The position numbers were made by a program, and so were the translations under genes. From contig NZ_CP166679.1 of NCBI RefSeq assembly GCF_041320605.1, positions 1,426,001 to 1,490,000 of the forward strand: a stretch of DNA of 64,000 nt. The letters run 5' to 3'. The DNA comes from Arenibacter antarcticus (GTDB lineage Bacteria > Bacteroidota > Bacteroidia > Flavobacteriales > Flavobacteriaceae). Every line of letters begins with the position of its first letter. Position 1 is the stretch's first letter. A model generated the notes under the pieces. The model saw only the letters and a program-made list of their open reading frames with translations, did no database searches and had not been told where the DNA came from. Shown here piece by piece: positions 55,578-64,000 of this stretch.

Positions 55578-55613
55578 AAAAAAGAGCAATGCCATAGCGC
55601 ATTGCTCTTTTTT
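55578..55613 (+). terminator. Strong intrinsic terminator
   Basis: A perfect 15-bp stem: 55578-55592 pairs with 55599-55613 (core GAGCAATGC / GCATTGCTC), loop CATAGC, followed by a T-rich tail. It terminates the micro-ORF transcript and possibly scoB. Confidence 0.92.
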
Positions 55614-55660
55614 ATTTTTACACCTACTCCATAAGTATTATTTTTTAATATAAAAAGTGC

Positions 55661-56176
55661 ATGGAGTTACACGTAACACTTTGTTCCAAAAAAGATTTGG
55701 ATACCTTGGTCCAATTAGGAAAGCGCACTTTTATAGAAGCGTTTAAAGAAAAAAATAATCCAGACGACTTTAACGAATACTTAGAAACCGCATTTAACCG
55801 AGAAGTCTATTCAAGGGAGTTGGAAGAGCGCCTCACCTCCTACTTTTTTATTTATAAAAGTGCCGTAATAGTTGGGTATTTTAAAGTGAACCAAGGGGAA
55901 TCCCAAACAGATATTAAGGATGATAATGCCATGGAGTTAGAGCGCATCTATGTGCTAAGGAAGTTTCAAGGTCTGGGTATAGGAAAGTGGATTTTGAACC
56001 AAGTAATGGAAATGGCTAGGGCCAAGAATAAAAGATATCTATGGCTTGGAGTTTGGGAATACAATGGCAAAGCAATAGAATTTTACCTTAGACACGGATT
56101 TGTGAAATTTGGAACACACCCGTATTATATCGGAAAGGACAAGCAAACAGATTGGTTAATGAAGTGTGAGCTTTAA
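55661..56176 (+). CDS. GNAT family N-acetyltransferase
   Basis: A 171-residue acetyltransferase with the GNAT core: ELERIYVLRKFQGLGIGKWILN contains the acetyl-CoA pyrophosphate loop (QGLGIG), followed by LWLGVWEYNGKAIEFYLRHGF. The arrangement resembles spermine/spermidine-type PaiA acetyltransferases, but the substrate is not certain. It has its own short gap from the terminator upstream. Confidence 0.9.
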   Translation: MELHVTLCSKKDLDTLVQLGKRTFIEAFKEKNNPDDFNEYLETAFNREVYSRELEERLTSYFFIYKSAVIVGYFKVNQGESQTDIKDDNAMELERIYVLRKFQGLGIGKWILNQVMEMARAKNKRYLWLGVWEYNGKAIEFYLRHGFVKFGTHPYYIGKDKQTDWLMKCEL

Positions 56177-56373
56177 GATAAATATCCTTTGTTTATAGTA
56201 TGAATAATCGTTGTACTCCATCTCCTTTCCCCTTAGTATTATCAATGATATTCTTTTCCCTAGGTAGCTGGGAGGAGAATTTACTTTTACAATCTTGACA
56301 TTTTTATTAAAAGAATGGAATAGAATTTAAACCTTTTAATATTAATCGAGTCCAACACTTTAATTATGTTGGT

Positions 56374-59139
56374 TTGAAACTAAAAAGGCAGGGCTTGAGA
56401 ACAGTAGTATTTTTTATATTCTTATTGGTAGCGAACAGCATGATGGGTCAAAAATTCATTTTGGAAGGGGTGGTTCAGAATACCGATGAAGATGCCCTAG
56501 AAGGGGCAACAGTATTTGTTCAGAACACGAACGACTCTATAACAATGGCTTATGCAATTACCAATAAAAGTGGTGCGTTTTCTATAAGGATCAATGCGGA
56601 GAAGCAGCACAAGCTGCTTTTTAAAGTCGCACATTTAGGGTATACCCCTTTCAGCATAGACATTGTGGTCCCAGAGGACGATAAGTTAATTTTGGAGGAT
56701 ATTATTGTAGCTGAACAGATGGAGGAGCTGACCGAGGTATTCTTACTTGGGAAGGCGCCACCGGTATTGATGAAAAAGGATACCGTAGAGTATAATGCTG
56801 ATAGTTTTAAAACCTTACCCAATGACAAGGTGGAAGATTTGCTAAAAAAACTTCCTGGGATAGAAATAGATTTAGATGGTGTCATTACCCATAATGGGAT
56901 TGAAATAGAGGCCGTGAATGTTGATGGAATGCGTTTTTTTGGAGAAAAAAACGGAAATATTGCGATTAAAAATTTACCGAGTCTGGTGATCGATAAGGTT
57001 CAGGTAACAGATTTTAAATCGGACTTACAAAAATTTACTGGTGAAGAATCGGATTCTGGAACTAAGGAACTCAATCTAAAAATTAAAAAAGGAAAAAATA
57101 AAGGCTATTTCGGAGATGTGGCCGGGGGCTATGGTACAGACAAAAAATATCAAGCCAATGCCAACCTTTTTCAGTTGATCGATGGAAAACAATTAGGAGT
57201 GATTTCCGGAACCAACAATATAAATATGTCCAAGGGTTTTAATAGCCTGCCCGATACGGATACCAGTAACGGGTATTTGGAATCCGATTTTGTGGGAGCT
57301 AATTTTTCTAAAGGAAAATGGAATGAAACACGAATTAATGGCAATTATAGGTACAGTAGTCAAAGTAGGGAAAATGAACAAAAAACAATACGGGACAATT
57401 TTTTGCCGGATCTAAACTATACCAGTAATTCTAAAAAAAATAGCAATACCGATTCTGATAGTCACAACGCTAAGCTAGATTTAAAATTTTTATTGGAGCC
57501 TAAAAGCAAATCGAGCACTAATAGAGTGCAAATTGCCAATAGTACAGATTTTGATGTGTCCAATTCGGAATCCTTTGACCAAGAGACCACACAATCCAAG
57601 GAAAGCAATGGCGATTTAGTAAGCGACTATAGTTCGGCTAACCAAGAGATAAAAGATCAATACAACATTAGTAATAACTTTAATGTAACGCCTAGGATAG
57701 GAAATAACCGAGAATATTTTCACTTGGGCCTCACGACCAATATCGGCAAAACCCAATCTAGCGGAAAAAAGTATTCCGAAAATATATTACACAAGAAAAA
57801 CACGATTAATAAACAAGATCAAATAAGTGAAACAGATAACCTTAACACTAATATAGGGTTAAACACAAGTTGGAATAAGGAATTGTTTACAGGCTTTAGG
57901 GTCATTCCAAAATATCGGATCCAAATAGGGAATAGTAGCAATGAAAAGTATGTATATGATTTTAATGACGAAAAAAACGCCTATGACGAATTTAATCAAC
58001 TTCTAAGCACTGAAAATAACTATTTAACCACCACTGTTAGGCCTTCATTAGGATTTAGGTTCAACTTTAAAAATTTTCGCTTTGACGCGTCTGGAGGTCA
58101 CACCAATACCTATAGAAAATACGTAGATAAAATTATTGAGGAACGTAATTTTAAGACCGACTTTAATTTTCTGACCTACTCGGGAAGAATTAGGTATAGC
58201 GACCCCAACGGATACAAAAACATTAATCTAAACTACGATCAAAATGTAGATTTACCTTCTATAGGCCAATTGCAGCCCGTCCCTAACGTAAACAACCAAT
58301 TGCATATCCGCACAGGGAACCCCTTATTACAACCCGAGGTAAACCACAATCTGCACTTTCAATATCAAAATAATCTAGCCTTTAATAACATCAATATCAC
58401 CGGAAGTGCTGCAGCCGCATTTGTTAATGACAAAATTATCAATAGCACCTTTACCGATGAGGACCTCATAAAACATACTACGTATACCAATATTCAAGGC
58501 GATTATTCTTTCAATGGTAATACGGCCATCACCAAAACCTATTTTAGTCAGAATACCAATATGAATATCAACCTAAGACTTCATGGAAGTTTTAGGAACA
58601 ACTTATCGCTACAGAACAATGTTAAACTTACCGCCCAATCGTCTGTGCTTAGCCCTTCACTATCTTTCCGGTATGCTTACGACAAGAAAGTGGATTTTAA
58701 CGTTTCATACAGCTATAGGTTAAACAAGACTATTTACGATGTGGATATGTATGACGACAATGCTTACTTTGTACAAAATCTCCAGTTAAATACGTCTATT
58801 TATTTCTTTAAAGATGCCTTTTTAACCAATAAGGTTTCCTATCGCTATAACAGCAGGGTAGGTGACGCCTTTGACGGGGATGCTGTTTTTTGGAACGCCG
58901 GCCTAGGGATGCAACTCATGGAAGGCAAAGGAACCCTCACTTTGGTTGGTTATGATATTTTAGGCAAGAACAATGGGTACGTAAGGACCATTTCTGAAGC
59001 CTTTATACAAGATTCTGAAAGCAAAATATTAGAGCAATATTTTATGCTTACTTTCAGTTATAAATTTGGGCGGTTTGCTGGGCAACGGATGAATATGAAC
59101 CCTGGTTCTAGGTCAGAAATGCGACGAATAAGATCTTAA
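56374..59139 (+). CDS. TonB-dependent-receptor-like outer-membrane protein
   Basis: A 921-residue outer-membrane protein: signal peptide (to about residue 25, ending MMGQ), a carboxypeptidase-regulatory-like beta-sandwich (about 27-110, LEGATVFVQNTNDSITMAY), a plug-like domain (about 125-215, NDKVEDLLKKLPGIEIDLDG) and a long beta-barrel of the OMP_b-brl_3 type. No adjacent SusD or regulator points to a substrate. The start is TTG; an upstream ATG is out of frame and closed at once. Confidence 0.85.
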   Translation: MKLKRQGLRTVVFFIFLLVANSMMGQKFILEGVVQNTDEDALEGATVFVQNTNDSITMAYAITNKSGAFSIRINAEKQHKLLFKVAHLGYTPFSIDIVVPEDDKLILEDIIVAEQMEELTEVFLLGKAPPVLMKKDTVEYNADSFKTLPNDKVEDLLKKLPGIEIDLDGVITHNGIEIEAVNVDGMRFFGEKNGNIAIKNLPSLVIDKVQVTDFKSDLQKFTGEESDSGTKELNLKIKKGKNKGYFGDVAGGYGTDKKYQANANLFQLIDGKQLGVISGTNNINMSKGFNSLPDTDTSNGYLESDFVGANFSKGKWNETRINGNYRYSSQSRENEQKTIRDNFLPDLNYTSNSKKNSNTDSDSHNAKLDLKFLLEPKSKSSTNRVQIANSTDFDVSNSESFDQETTQSKESNGDLVSDYSSANQEIKDQYNISNNFNVTPRIGNNREYFHLGLTTNIGKTQSSGKKYSENILHKKNTINKQDQISETDNLNTNIGLNTSWNKELFTGFRVIPKYRIQIGNSSNEKYVYDFNDEKNAYDEFNQLLSTENNYLTTTVRPSLGFRFNFKNFRFDASGGHTNTYRKYVDKIIEERNFKTDFNFLTYSGRIRYSDPNGYKNINLNYDQNVDLPSIGQLQPVPNVNNQLHIRTGNPLLQPEVNHNLHFQYQNNLAFNNINITGSAAAAFVNDKIINSTFTDEDLIKHTTYTNIQGDYSFNGNTAITKTYFSQNTNMNINLRLHGSFRNNLSLQNNVKLTAQSSVLSPSLSFRYAYDKKVDFNVSYSYRLNKTIYDVDMYDDNAYFVQNLQLNTSIYFFKDAFLTNKVSYRYNSRVGDAFDGDAVFWNAGLGMQLMEGKGTLTLVGYDILGKNNGYVRTISEAFIQDSESKILEQYFMLTFSYKFGRFAGQRMNMNPGSRSEMRRIRS

Positions 59140-59268
59140 AATCAATACACTTGCTTTTTGTAGTTGATTTAGTATACTGTTAGGCGCTGATACCCCCTAC
59201 TTATATGGTTAAACTTATGCAAATGGCCTGACTGATGAGTTAGGACCTTTAACACCTATGTGACTTCG

Positions 59269-60426
59269 CTATAGCTTGCACAGAATTTCTACCGCTTTCT
59301 CCAAAGTTGCCTCAGTCTTGGCAAAACAAAATCGCAAGAGCTTGTTGTCTACTCCCTTGGTATTAAAACTAGAGATGGGAATACTGGCAATTTTATGTTC
59401 CCGCACCAATCTTTCGGCAAACACCTCATCGGGATCCTGGGAGATACCACTATAGTCCAACAATTGAAAGTAAGTACCCTGACATGGTTTTATTTTGAAT
59501 TTGGAAGCTTCTAGGCCATGGAGAAAAGCATCCCGTTTGTCTTGATAAAAATCGTTTAATCCTAAATAGTGTTCAGGTTCTTTCAAATAGATTGCCAGCG
59601 CCTTTTGCACCGCATGGTTCGCGCAAAACACATTAAATTGATGGACTTTTCGAAACTCGCGCATTAAGGCTGTCGGACCAACACAATAACCCATTTTCCA
59701 ACCGGTAATGTGAAAGGTTTTCCCAAACGATCCACAAATAAAAGTACGTTGGCCTAGGTCATCATATTTGGCGGCACTATTATGTAATTTCCCATCAAAC
59801 ACAATGTGTTCATAAACCTCATCGCTAATGACTACAATATCTGTTTCTTTTAAACTTTTTTGCAATTGCAACATATCGGTCTCCGAGAAAATAGTCCCGC
59901 TAGGGTTATGTGGCGTATTTATAATAACCATCTTAGTCCTAGGGGTTAGTTTAGAGCGGAATTCCTTCCAATTCACCTTGAAATCGGAATTGTCTAATTG
60001 GATGGGCACTACTATACCTCCGTTTACCTCAATAGCCGGCTCATAACAATCATAAGCGGGTTTCAGTACTACAACCTCATCCCCACTTCCAATAAAGGCT
60101 GTAATGATGGTGAAAATAGCCTGGGTGGCACCAACGGTCACTGTTACATCGGTATCTGGATCATAGCTTCTGCCATATAATTCTTCCATCTTTTGGGCAA
60201 TGCCTTCCCGAAGCGCCATTAACCCCGCCATTGGGGCATATTGGTTATATCCCTCCTTCATGGCCTTGGTTACCAGATTAATCAGCTCGGGGTCTGGCTC
60301 AAAGTTGGGAAATCCCTGGGAGAGATTTAAGGCATTGTGTTCTAGCGCCAATTGCCCCATTGTTGTGAAAATGGTAGTCTTTACATTGGGCAGTTTGGAG
60401 GAGAATTTATTTTTATTTTGGAACAT
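59269..60426 (-). CDS. Methionine aminotransferase (class I/II PLP enzyme)
   Basis: A 385-residue PLP enzyme of the YbdL/methionine aminotransferase type. The Schiff-base lysine is Lys236 in CGSFGKTFHITGWKMG; substrate and cofactor loops include NLSQGFPNF, INTPHNPSG and VISDEVYEH. It would transaminate 4-methylthio-2-oxobutanoate or related keto acids. It is convergent with the outer-membrane protein gene. Confidence 0.92.
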   Translation of the reverse strand: MFQNKNKFSSKLPNVKTTIFTTMGQLALEHNALNLSQGFPNFEPDPELINLVTKAMKEGYNQYAPMAGLMALREGIAQKMEELYGRSYDPDTDVTVTVGATQAIFTIITAFIGSGDEVVVLKPAYDCYEPAIEVNGGIVVPIQLDNSDFKVNWKEFRSKLTPRTKMVIINTPHNPSGTIFSETDMLQLQKSLKETDIVVISDEVYEHIVFDGKLHNSAAKYDDLGQRTFICGSFGKTFHITGWKMGYCVGPTALMREFRKVHQFNVFCANHAVQKALAIYLKEPEHYLGLNDFYQDKRDAFLHGLEASKFKIKPCQGTYFQLLDYSGISQDPDEVFAERLVREHKIASIPISSFNTKGVDNKLLRFCFAKTEATLEKAVEILCKL

Positions 60427-60720
60427 GGGTTGCTATTAGAATACTAAATTAAGCATATTGCAATTGAAGATGGGATATTACCCTGCCCAAAACCTACCTA
60501 TATATCTTTTTAATTTCACTTTTCCAAAAACGGAATACGGTATATCCCAAAGATTGAACTCTCCCATTTACTTCTTGATCTCTCTGACTATCTTTTAGAT
60601 ATTCTTAAAGAAAATTAAGGTAAAACTATTGACCTCTAAAACAGCAAAACACTATTAAAGGTTAAGTTCAAATACCTTAAAGAATTAGGTAATAGTTAGT
60701 TAGAAATGTCCTATTGAAAC
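60427..60720. other. Intergenic stretch between methionine aminotransferase and sdhB
   Basis: About 290 bp of AT-rich sequence upstream of the aminotransferase gene. No ORF, RNA structure, repeat or clear TAnnTTTG promoter was recognised in it on either strand. Confidence 0.4.
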
Positions 60721-60757
60721 AAAAAATCCTAAGTGCCGAACAATGGCGCTTAGGATT
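60721..60757 (-). terminator. Intrinsic terminator of the sdh operon
   Basis: AATCCTAAGTGCC (60725-60737) pairs with GGCGCTTAGGATT (60745-60757) with one G-U; on the minus strand TTTTTTG follows. It lies 28 bp after the sdhB stop. Confidence 0.88.
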
Positions 60758-60784
60758 ATGTGTTATTTATGTACAGACTGGGTT

Positions 60785-61531
60785 TTACCCCTTTACGCTA
60801 GCCTTAAAATACTCTCGATTTAGTCGTGCAATATTCTCCAAGGAGATGCCCTTAGGACACTCCACTTCACAGGCGCCGGTATTGGTACAGTTACCAAAAC
60901 CTTCCAAGTCCATTTGTGCCACCATATTCTTAACCCGGTCTACAGCTTCTACCTGACCTTGAGGCAACAAGGCATACTGGGATACTTTGGCCCCAACGAA
61001 CAACATGGCCGAGGAGTTTTTACAACTGGCCACACAGGCACCACAACCAATACAGGTAGCAGAATCCATAGCCATATCGGCAGCGTGCTTGTCGATAGGG
61101 ATAGCGTTGGCATCCTGAGTATTTCCCGAGGTATTTACCGAAATAAAACCACCTGCTTGTTGAATTCTTTCAAAAGAACTACGATCAACCACCAAATCCT
61201 TAATCACTGGAAATGCCTTGGCCCTAAACGGCTCAATGGTTATGGTGTCACCATCTTTAAACATACGCATATGCAACTGACAGGTTGTAACACCCCTATC
61301 TGGACCATGGGCTTCCCCATTGATGTACATAGAGCACATACCACAGATTCCTTCCCTACAGTCATGATCAAAAGCAACTGGTTCCTCCCCTTTATTGATG
61401 AGTTGTTCGTTTAAAACATCCATCATTTCCAAAAAAGACATGTTCTCCGAAATTTCGGTCACCTGGTAGTCCACCATTTTTCCTTTGTCCTTCGGTCCCT
61501 TTTGTCTCCAAATTTTTAATGTAAGATTCAT
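60785..61531 (-). CDS. sdhB: Succinate dehydrogenase/fumarate reductase iron-sulfur subunit
   Basis: Electron-transfer subunit of complex II, 248 residues. The N-terminal 2Fe-2S ferredoxin domain has [19 protein letters not shown] with a further Cys in TTCQLH, and the C-terminal part carries [11 protein letters not shown] and [12 protein letters not shown] for the 4Fe-4S and 3Fe-4S centres. It lies last in the sdhCAB order, as in the B-type complex of Bacteroidota. Confidence 0.97.
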   Translation of the reverse strand: MNLTLKIWRQKGPKDKGKMVDYQVTEISENMSFLEMMDVLNEQLINKGEEPVAFDHDCREGICGMCSMYINGEAHGPDRGVTTCQLHMRMFKDGDTITIEPFRAKAFPVIKDLVVDRSSFERIQQAGGFISVNTSGNTQDANAIPIDKHAADMAMDSATCIGCGACVASCKNSSAMLFVGAKVSQYALLPQGQVEAVDRVKNMVAQMDLEGFGNCTNTGACEVECPKGISLENIARLNREYFKASVKG

Positions 61532-61537
61532 ATTTTA

Positions 61538-61594
61538 AGTATTGAGTAATGAGTACTAAGTAATGAGATATCTCATTACTAAGATCTCAATACT
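61538..61594. repeat. Inverted heptamer repeat between sdhA and sdhB
   Basis: AGTATTGAG (61538-61546) and CTCAATACT (61586-61594) are outer arms; a perfect 22-bp palindrome centred on GATATC occupies 61559-61580. The left half reads as 7-bp units TATTGAG-TAATGAG-TACTAAG-TAATGAG and the right half is the same type inverted. Bases 61540-61554 recur, inverted, at 32017-32031. Confidence 0.8.
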
Positions 61595-61596
61595 AT

Positions 61597-63612
61597 TTAT
61601 TTATAACTTCTTTGTTTCAACTCTATATCATTAAACTCCAATTCCTCCTTGTGCAAAACGGCGTCTGAGGGCTCTCCCTTGTATTCCCAAGCGGCAACAA
61701 ATGCATATTCCGCATCGTTACGTTTGGCTTCTCCTTTTTGCTCTCCATCCAGTTCTGTAGATTCTTCCCTAAAATGTCCACCACAGGATTCCTCCCGCAT
61801 CAGGGCATCTTTAGCAAATAACTCTCCTAGTTCCAAGAAATCTGCCACACGACCTGCTTTCTCTAACTCAGGATTCATTTCATTGGCACTGCCCGGTACT
61901 TTCACTTCTTTATAGAATTCTTCGCGAATGGCTTTGATTTCTACTATGGCCTGCTTTAAGTCTGCTGCATTTCTAGACATACCACATTTATCCCACATAA
62001 TCTTGCCTAATTTCTTGTGGTAATAATCCACGGAATGGGTTCCCTTATTATTGATAAAGAAGTTGATTTTATCCGTTACCTCTTTTTCCGCAGCATCAAA
62101 TTCTGGGGTATTCGTAGGTATTTTTCCGGTTCTAATTTCGTGGGAAAGGTAGTCCCCAATAGTATAGGGAAGTACAAAATATCCATCGGCCAAGCCTTGC
62201 ATCAATGCAGATGCACCTAAACGGTTGGCGCCGTGATCGGAGAAGTTTGCCTCTCCAATACAGTACAAGCCTTCCACAGTGGTCATAAGATTGTAATCTA
62301 CCCAAACTCCACCCATCGTATAGTGGGTAGCAGGATAGATCATCATTGGGGTCTTGTATGGATCTTGATCTACGATTTTCTCATACATCTGGAAAAGGTT
62401 TCCGTATTTTTCTTCCACTACAGCTTCGCCCAATTGGGTTATCTTTTCTTTAGAAGGATTAAGGACACCATGAATTTTGGCTTGTTCCAAACCATATCGT
62501 TCTATAGCTGATTTAAAGTCCAAATAAACCGCCTCCCCTGTTGCATTAACGCCATATCCGGCATCACATCTTTCTTTGGCTGCCCTAGATGCAACATCTC
62601 GCGGCACTAGGTTTCCAAAAGCAGGATATCTCCGCTCCAAATAATAATCTCTTTCATCCTCGCTTAAGTCGGTCGGCAATTTCTTTCCTTCCCTTATGGC
62701 CATTACATCTTCCATATTCTTGGGTACCCATATCCTACCATCGTTACGCAGGGATTCTGACATCAATGTTAATTTGGATTGATAGTCGCCTGAACGGGGA
62801 ATACAGGTAGGGTGAATTTGGGTATAACAAGGATTCGCAAAAAACGCTCCTTTTTTATGTATTTTCCATGCGGCGGTAGCGTTAGAACCCATGGCGTTAG
62901 TAGATAGGAAATACACATTTCCGTATCCTCCCGATGCAATTACCACAGCATGTGCAGAGTGACGTTCAATTTCACCAGTAACCAAGTTTCTGGCAATAAT
63001 TCCTCTTGCCTTACCATCTACCTTAACAACGTCCAACATTTCATGTCGGTTGTACATCTCTATCTTTCCTCTCGCAATCTGCCTGTTCATGGCAGAATAG
63101 GCTCCTAACAACAATTGCTGTCCCGTTTGTCCTTTTGCATAAAAGGTACGGGAAACCAGTACTCCACCAAAAGAACGGTTGTCCAGTAGACCACCATAAT
63201 CACGTGCAAAAGGCACGCCCTGCGCAACACATTGGTCAATGATATTGGCCGATACCTCAGCCAAACGATAAACGTTTGCCTCTCGTGACCTATAATCGCC
63301 TCCTTTTACGGTATCGTAGAATAATCGATAGGTAGAATCCCCATCACCTTGATAATTTTTAGCGGCATTAATCCCTCCTTGGGCCGCAATAGAGTGTGCC
63401 CTTCGTGGTGAATCCTGATAGCAGAATGCCTTCACCTTATATCCTAATTCCGCCAAGGTTGCCGCAGCAGAACCTCCAGCCAAACCGGTCCCTACCACAA
63501 TAACATCTATAGAGCGTTTGTTAGCGGGATTTACTAAATTTATTTTATCCTTATAGGTCGTCCATTTATCCTTTAATGGGCCTTTTGGTACTTTAGAATC
63601 CAATACAGACAT
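61597..63612 (-). CDS. sdhA: Succinate dehydrogenase/fumarate reductase flavoprotein subunit
   Basis: Catalytic subunit of complex II, 671 residues, oxidising succinate with FAD. The dinucleotide fold is [19 protein letters not shown], the covalent FAD region [15 protein letters not shown], and the active-site segments include [12 protein letters not shown] [23 protein letters not shown] and [11 protein letters not shown]; later [13 protein letters not shown]. Length and motifs match the long Bacteroidota SdhA of the B-type complex. Confidence 0.97.
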   Translation of the reverse strand: MSVLDSKVPKGPLKDKWTTYKDKINLVNPANKRSIDVIVVGTGLAGGSAAATLAELGYKVKAFCYQDSPRRAHSIAAQGGINAAKNYQGDGDSTYRLFYDTVKGGDYRSREANVYRLAEVSANIIDQCVAQGVPFARDYGGLLDNRSFGGVLVSRTFYAKGQTGQQLLLGAYSAMNRQIARGKIEMYNRHEMLDVVKVDGKARGIIARNLVTGEIERHSAHAVVIASGGYGNVYFLSTNAMGSNATAAWKIHKKGAFFANPCYTQIHPTCIPRSGDYQSKLTLMSESLRNDGRIWVPKNMEDVMAIREGKKLPTDLSEDERDYYLERRYPAFGNLVPRDVASRAAKERCDAGYGVNATGEAVYLDFKSAIERYGLEQAKIHGVLNPSKEKITQLGEAVVEEKYGNLFQMYEKIVDQDPYKTPMMIYPATHYTMGGVWVDYNLMTTVEGLYCIGEANFSDHGANRLGASALMQGLADGYFVLPYTIGDYLSHEIRTGKIPTNTPEFDAAEKEVTDKINFFINNKGTHSVDYYHKKLGKIMWDKCGMSRNAADLKQAIVEIKAIREEFYKEVKVPGSANEMNPELEKAGRVADFLELGELFAKDALMREESCGGHFREESTELDGEQKGEAKRNDAEYAFVAAWEYKGEPSDAVLHKEELEFNDIELKQRSYK

Positions 63613-63629
63613 AGATTTGTAGTATTATA

Positions 63630-64000
63630 TTAATGGTTGAAATGGTGGAAAAGCGCAATAAAAATAAATCCTAACGGAATTAATACGGCATATGCCTTTC
63701 CAAACCCTTTTAATCCTTTTACGTATTTATTATTGGCGCCAACGGATTGAAATGCAGAACTAAATCCGTGTAGCAAGTGCAAGGAAAGAAAAATAAATCC
63801 TACACAGTAAAGTGCAACTCTCCAAATAGGGACAAATTTATGGGTAAGTTCTTCATAGTACCTATACCCTTCCCCATTGGCCAGCAATCCGGACATATCC
63901 CCTTGGATAAATTTGGTATTGATTTCTGGAAACCAGAAATCCAAAAAGTGAATTACTAAGAATACTAGGATAAATCCGCCGCTCCAAATCATATTCCTGC
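63630..64000 (-). CDS. sdhC: Succinate dehydrogenase cytochrome b subunit (5' truncated by window)
   Basis: Membrane anchor of complex II; only the C-terminal part is inside the window, and the frame stays open to base 64000. The visible region has transmembrane helices SGGFILVFLVIHFLDFWF and WRVALYCVGFIFLSLHLLHG and a C-terminal AVLIPLGFIFIALFHHFNH. Histidines in the helices (HFLDF, HLLHG) would include heme ligands. It starts the sdhCAB operon, 17 bp before sdhA. Confidence 0.92.
   Translation of the reverse strand, partial: RNMIWSGGFILVFLVIHFLDFWFPEINTKFIQGDMSGLLANGEGYRYYEELTHKFVPIWRVALYCVGFIFLSLHLLHGFSSAFQSVGANNKYVKGLKGFGKAYAVLIPLGFIFIALFHHFNH

Noticed and set aside
63630..63992. sdhC as a complete 120-residue protein
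   Set aside because: The frame continues to the window edge and the first transmembrane helix of the family is missing, so the internal Met is not the start.

Overview
The window reads as one chromosomal stretch of an aerobic, probably gliding, marine-type Flavobacteriaceae (Bacteroidota). Signs of this are the AT-rich DNA, promoters of the TTG / TAnnTTTG type, a type IX secretion (T9SS) lipoprotein SprE/PorW, the gliding lipoprotein GldH, a subtilase with a T9SS sorting tail, many families confined to this phylum (DUF3078, DUF2480, DUF4292, DUF5687, DUF6168), an ATP synthase operon without beta and epsilon, and oxygen-dependent HemF. No rRNA, tRNA, IS element or CRISPR array was seen.

Layout: (1) 0-9 kb, tetrapyrrole cluster: an AraC-type regulator divergent from hemA-hemC-hemD-hemE, an EI24 membrane protein, hemF, a tiny basic protein, a YchJ-like protein and hemB. 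(2) 9-27 kb, mixed housekeeping: CNNM/CBS protein, MGMT, DUF4153, a DEDDy exonuclease, the T9SS subtilase, an EEP hydrolase, HflX, DUF3078, DUF2480, a PaaE-like reductase, a DUF5687/ABC exporter, SprE/PorW and a bactofilin. (3) 27-33.6 kb, atpZ-DUF6168-atpBEFHAG, ending in a 600-bp tandem array built from the 3' end of atpG. (4) 33.7-46 kb: flippase, dUTPase, TPR protein, DUF4292 lipoprotein, EnvC-like protein, thioesterase, HU/SPOR protein, DprA, TrpS, PlsC, and a lipoprotein / ECF sigma / TM-plus-beta-barrel operon. (5) 46-53 kb: RecA, a candidate structured RNA, TrhO, RicT, GldH and PBP1A. (6) 53-64 kb: scoA and scoB, separated by a cassette holding a broken four-helix-bundle gene between inverted arrays of a degenerate 8-bp repeat; then a micro-ORF, GNAT, an outer-membrane protein, a methionine aminotransferase and sdhCAB (sdhC runs off the window).

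The coding content is largely conserved flavobacterial core. The unusual material lies between genes: the AATGNNNN octamer arrays around the four-helix-bundle pseudogene, the atpG-derived array, a heptamer repeat between sdhA and sdhB with a copy before atpG, an orphan multi-hairpin RNA after recA, and a 35-codon ORF with its own strong terminator. No complete new multi-gene system was identified; the octamer-flanked cassette in the scoAB operon is the best candidate for something undescribed.
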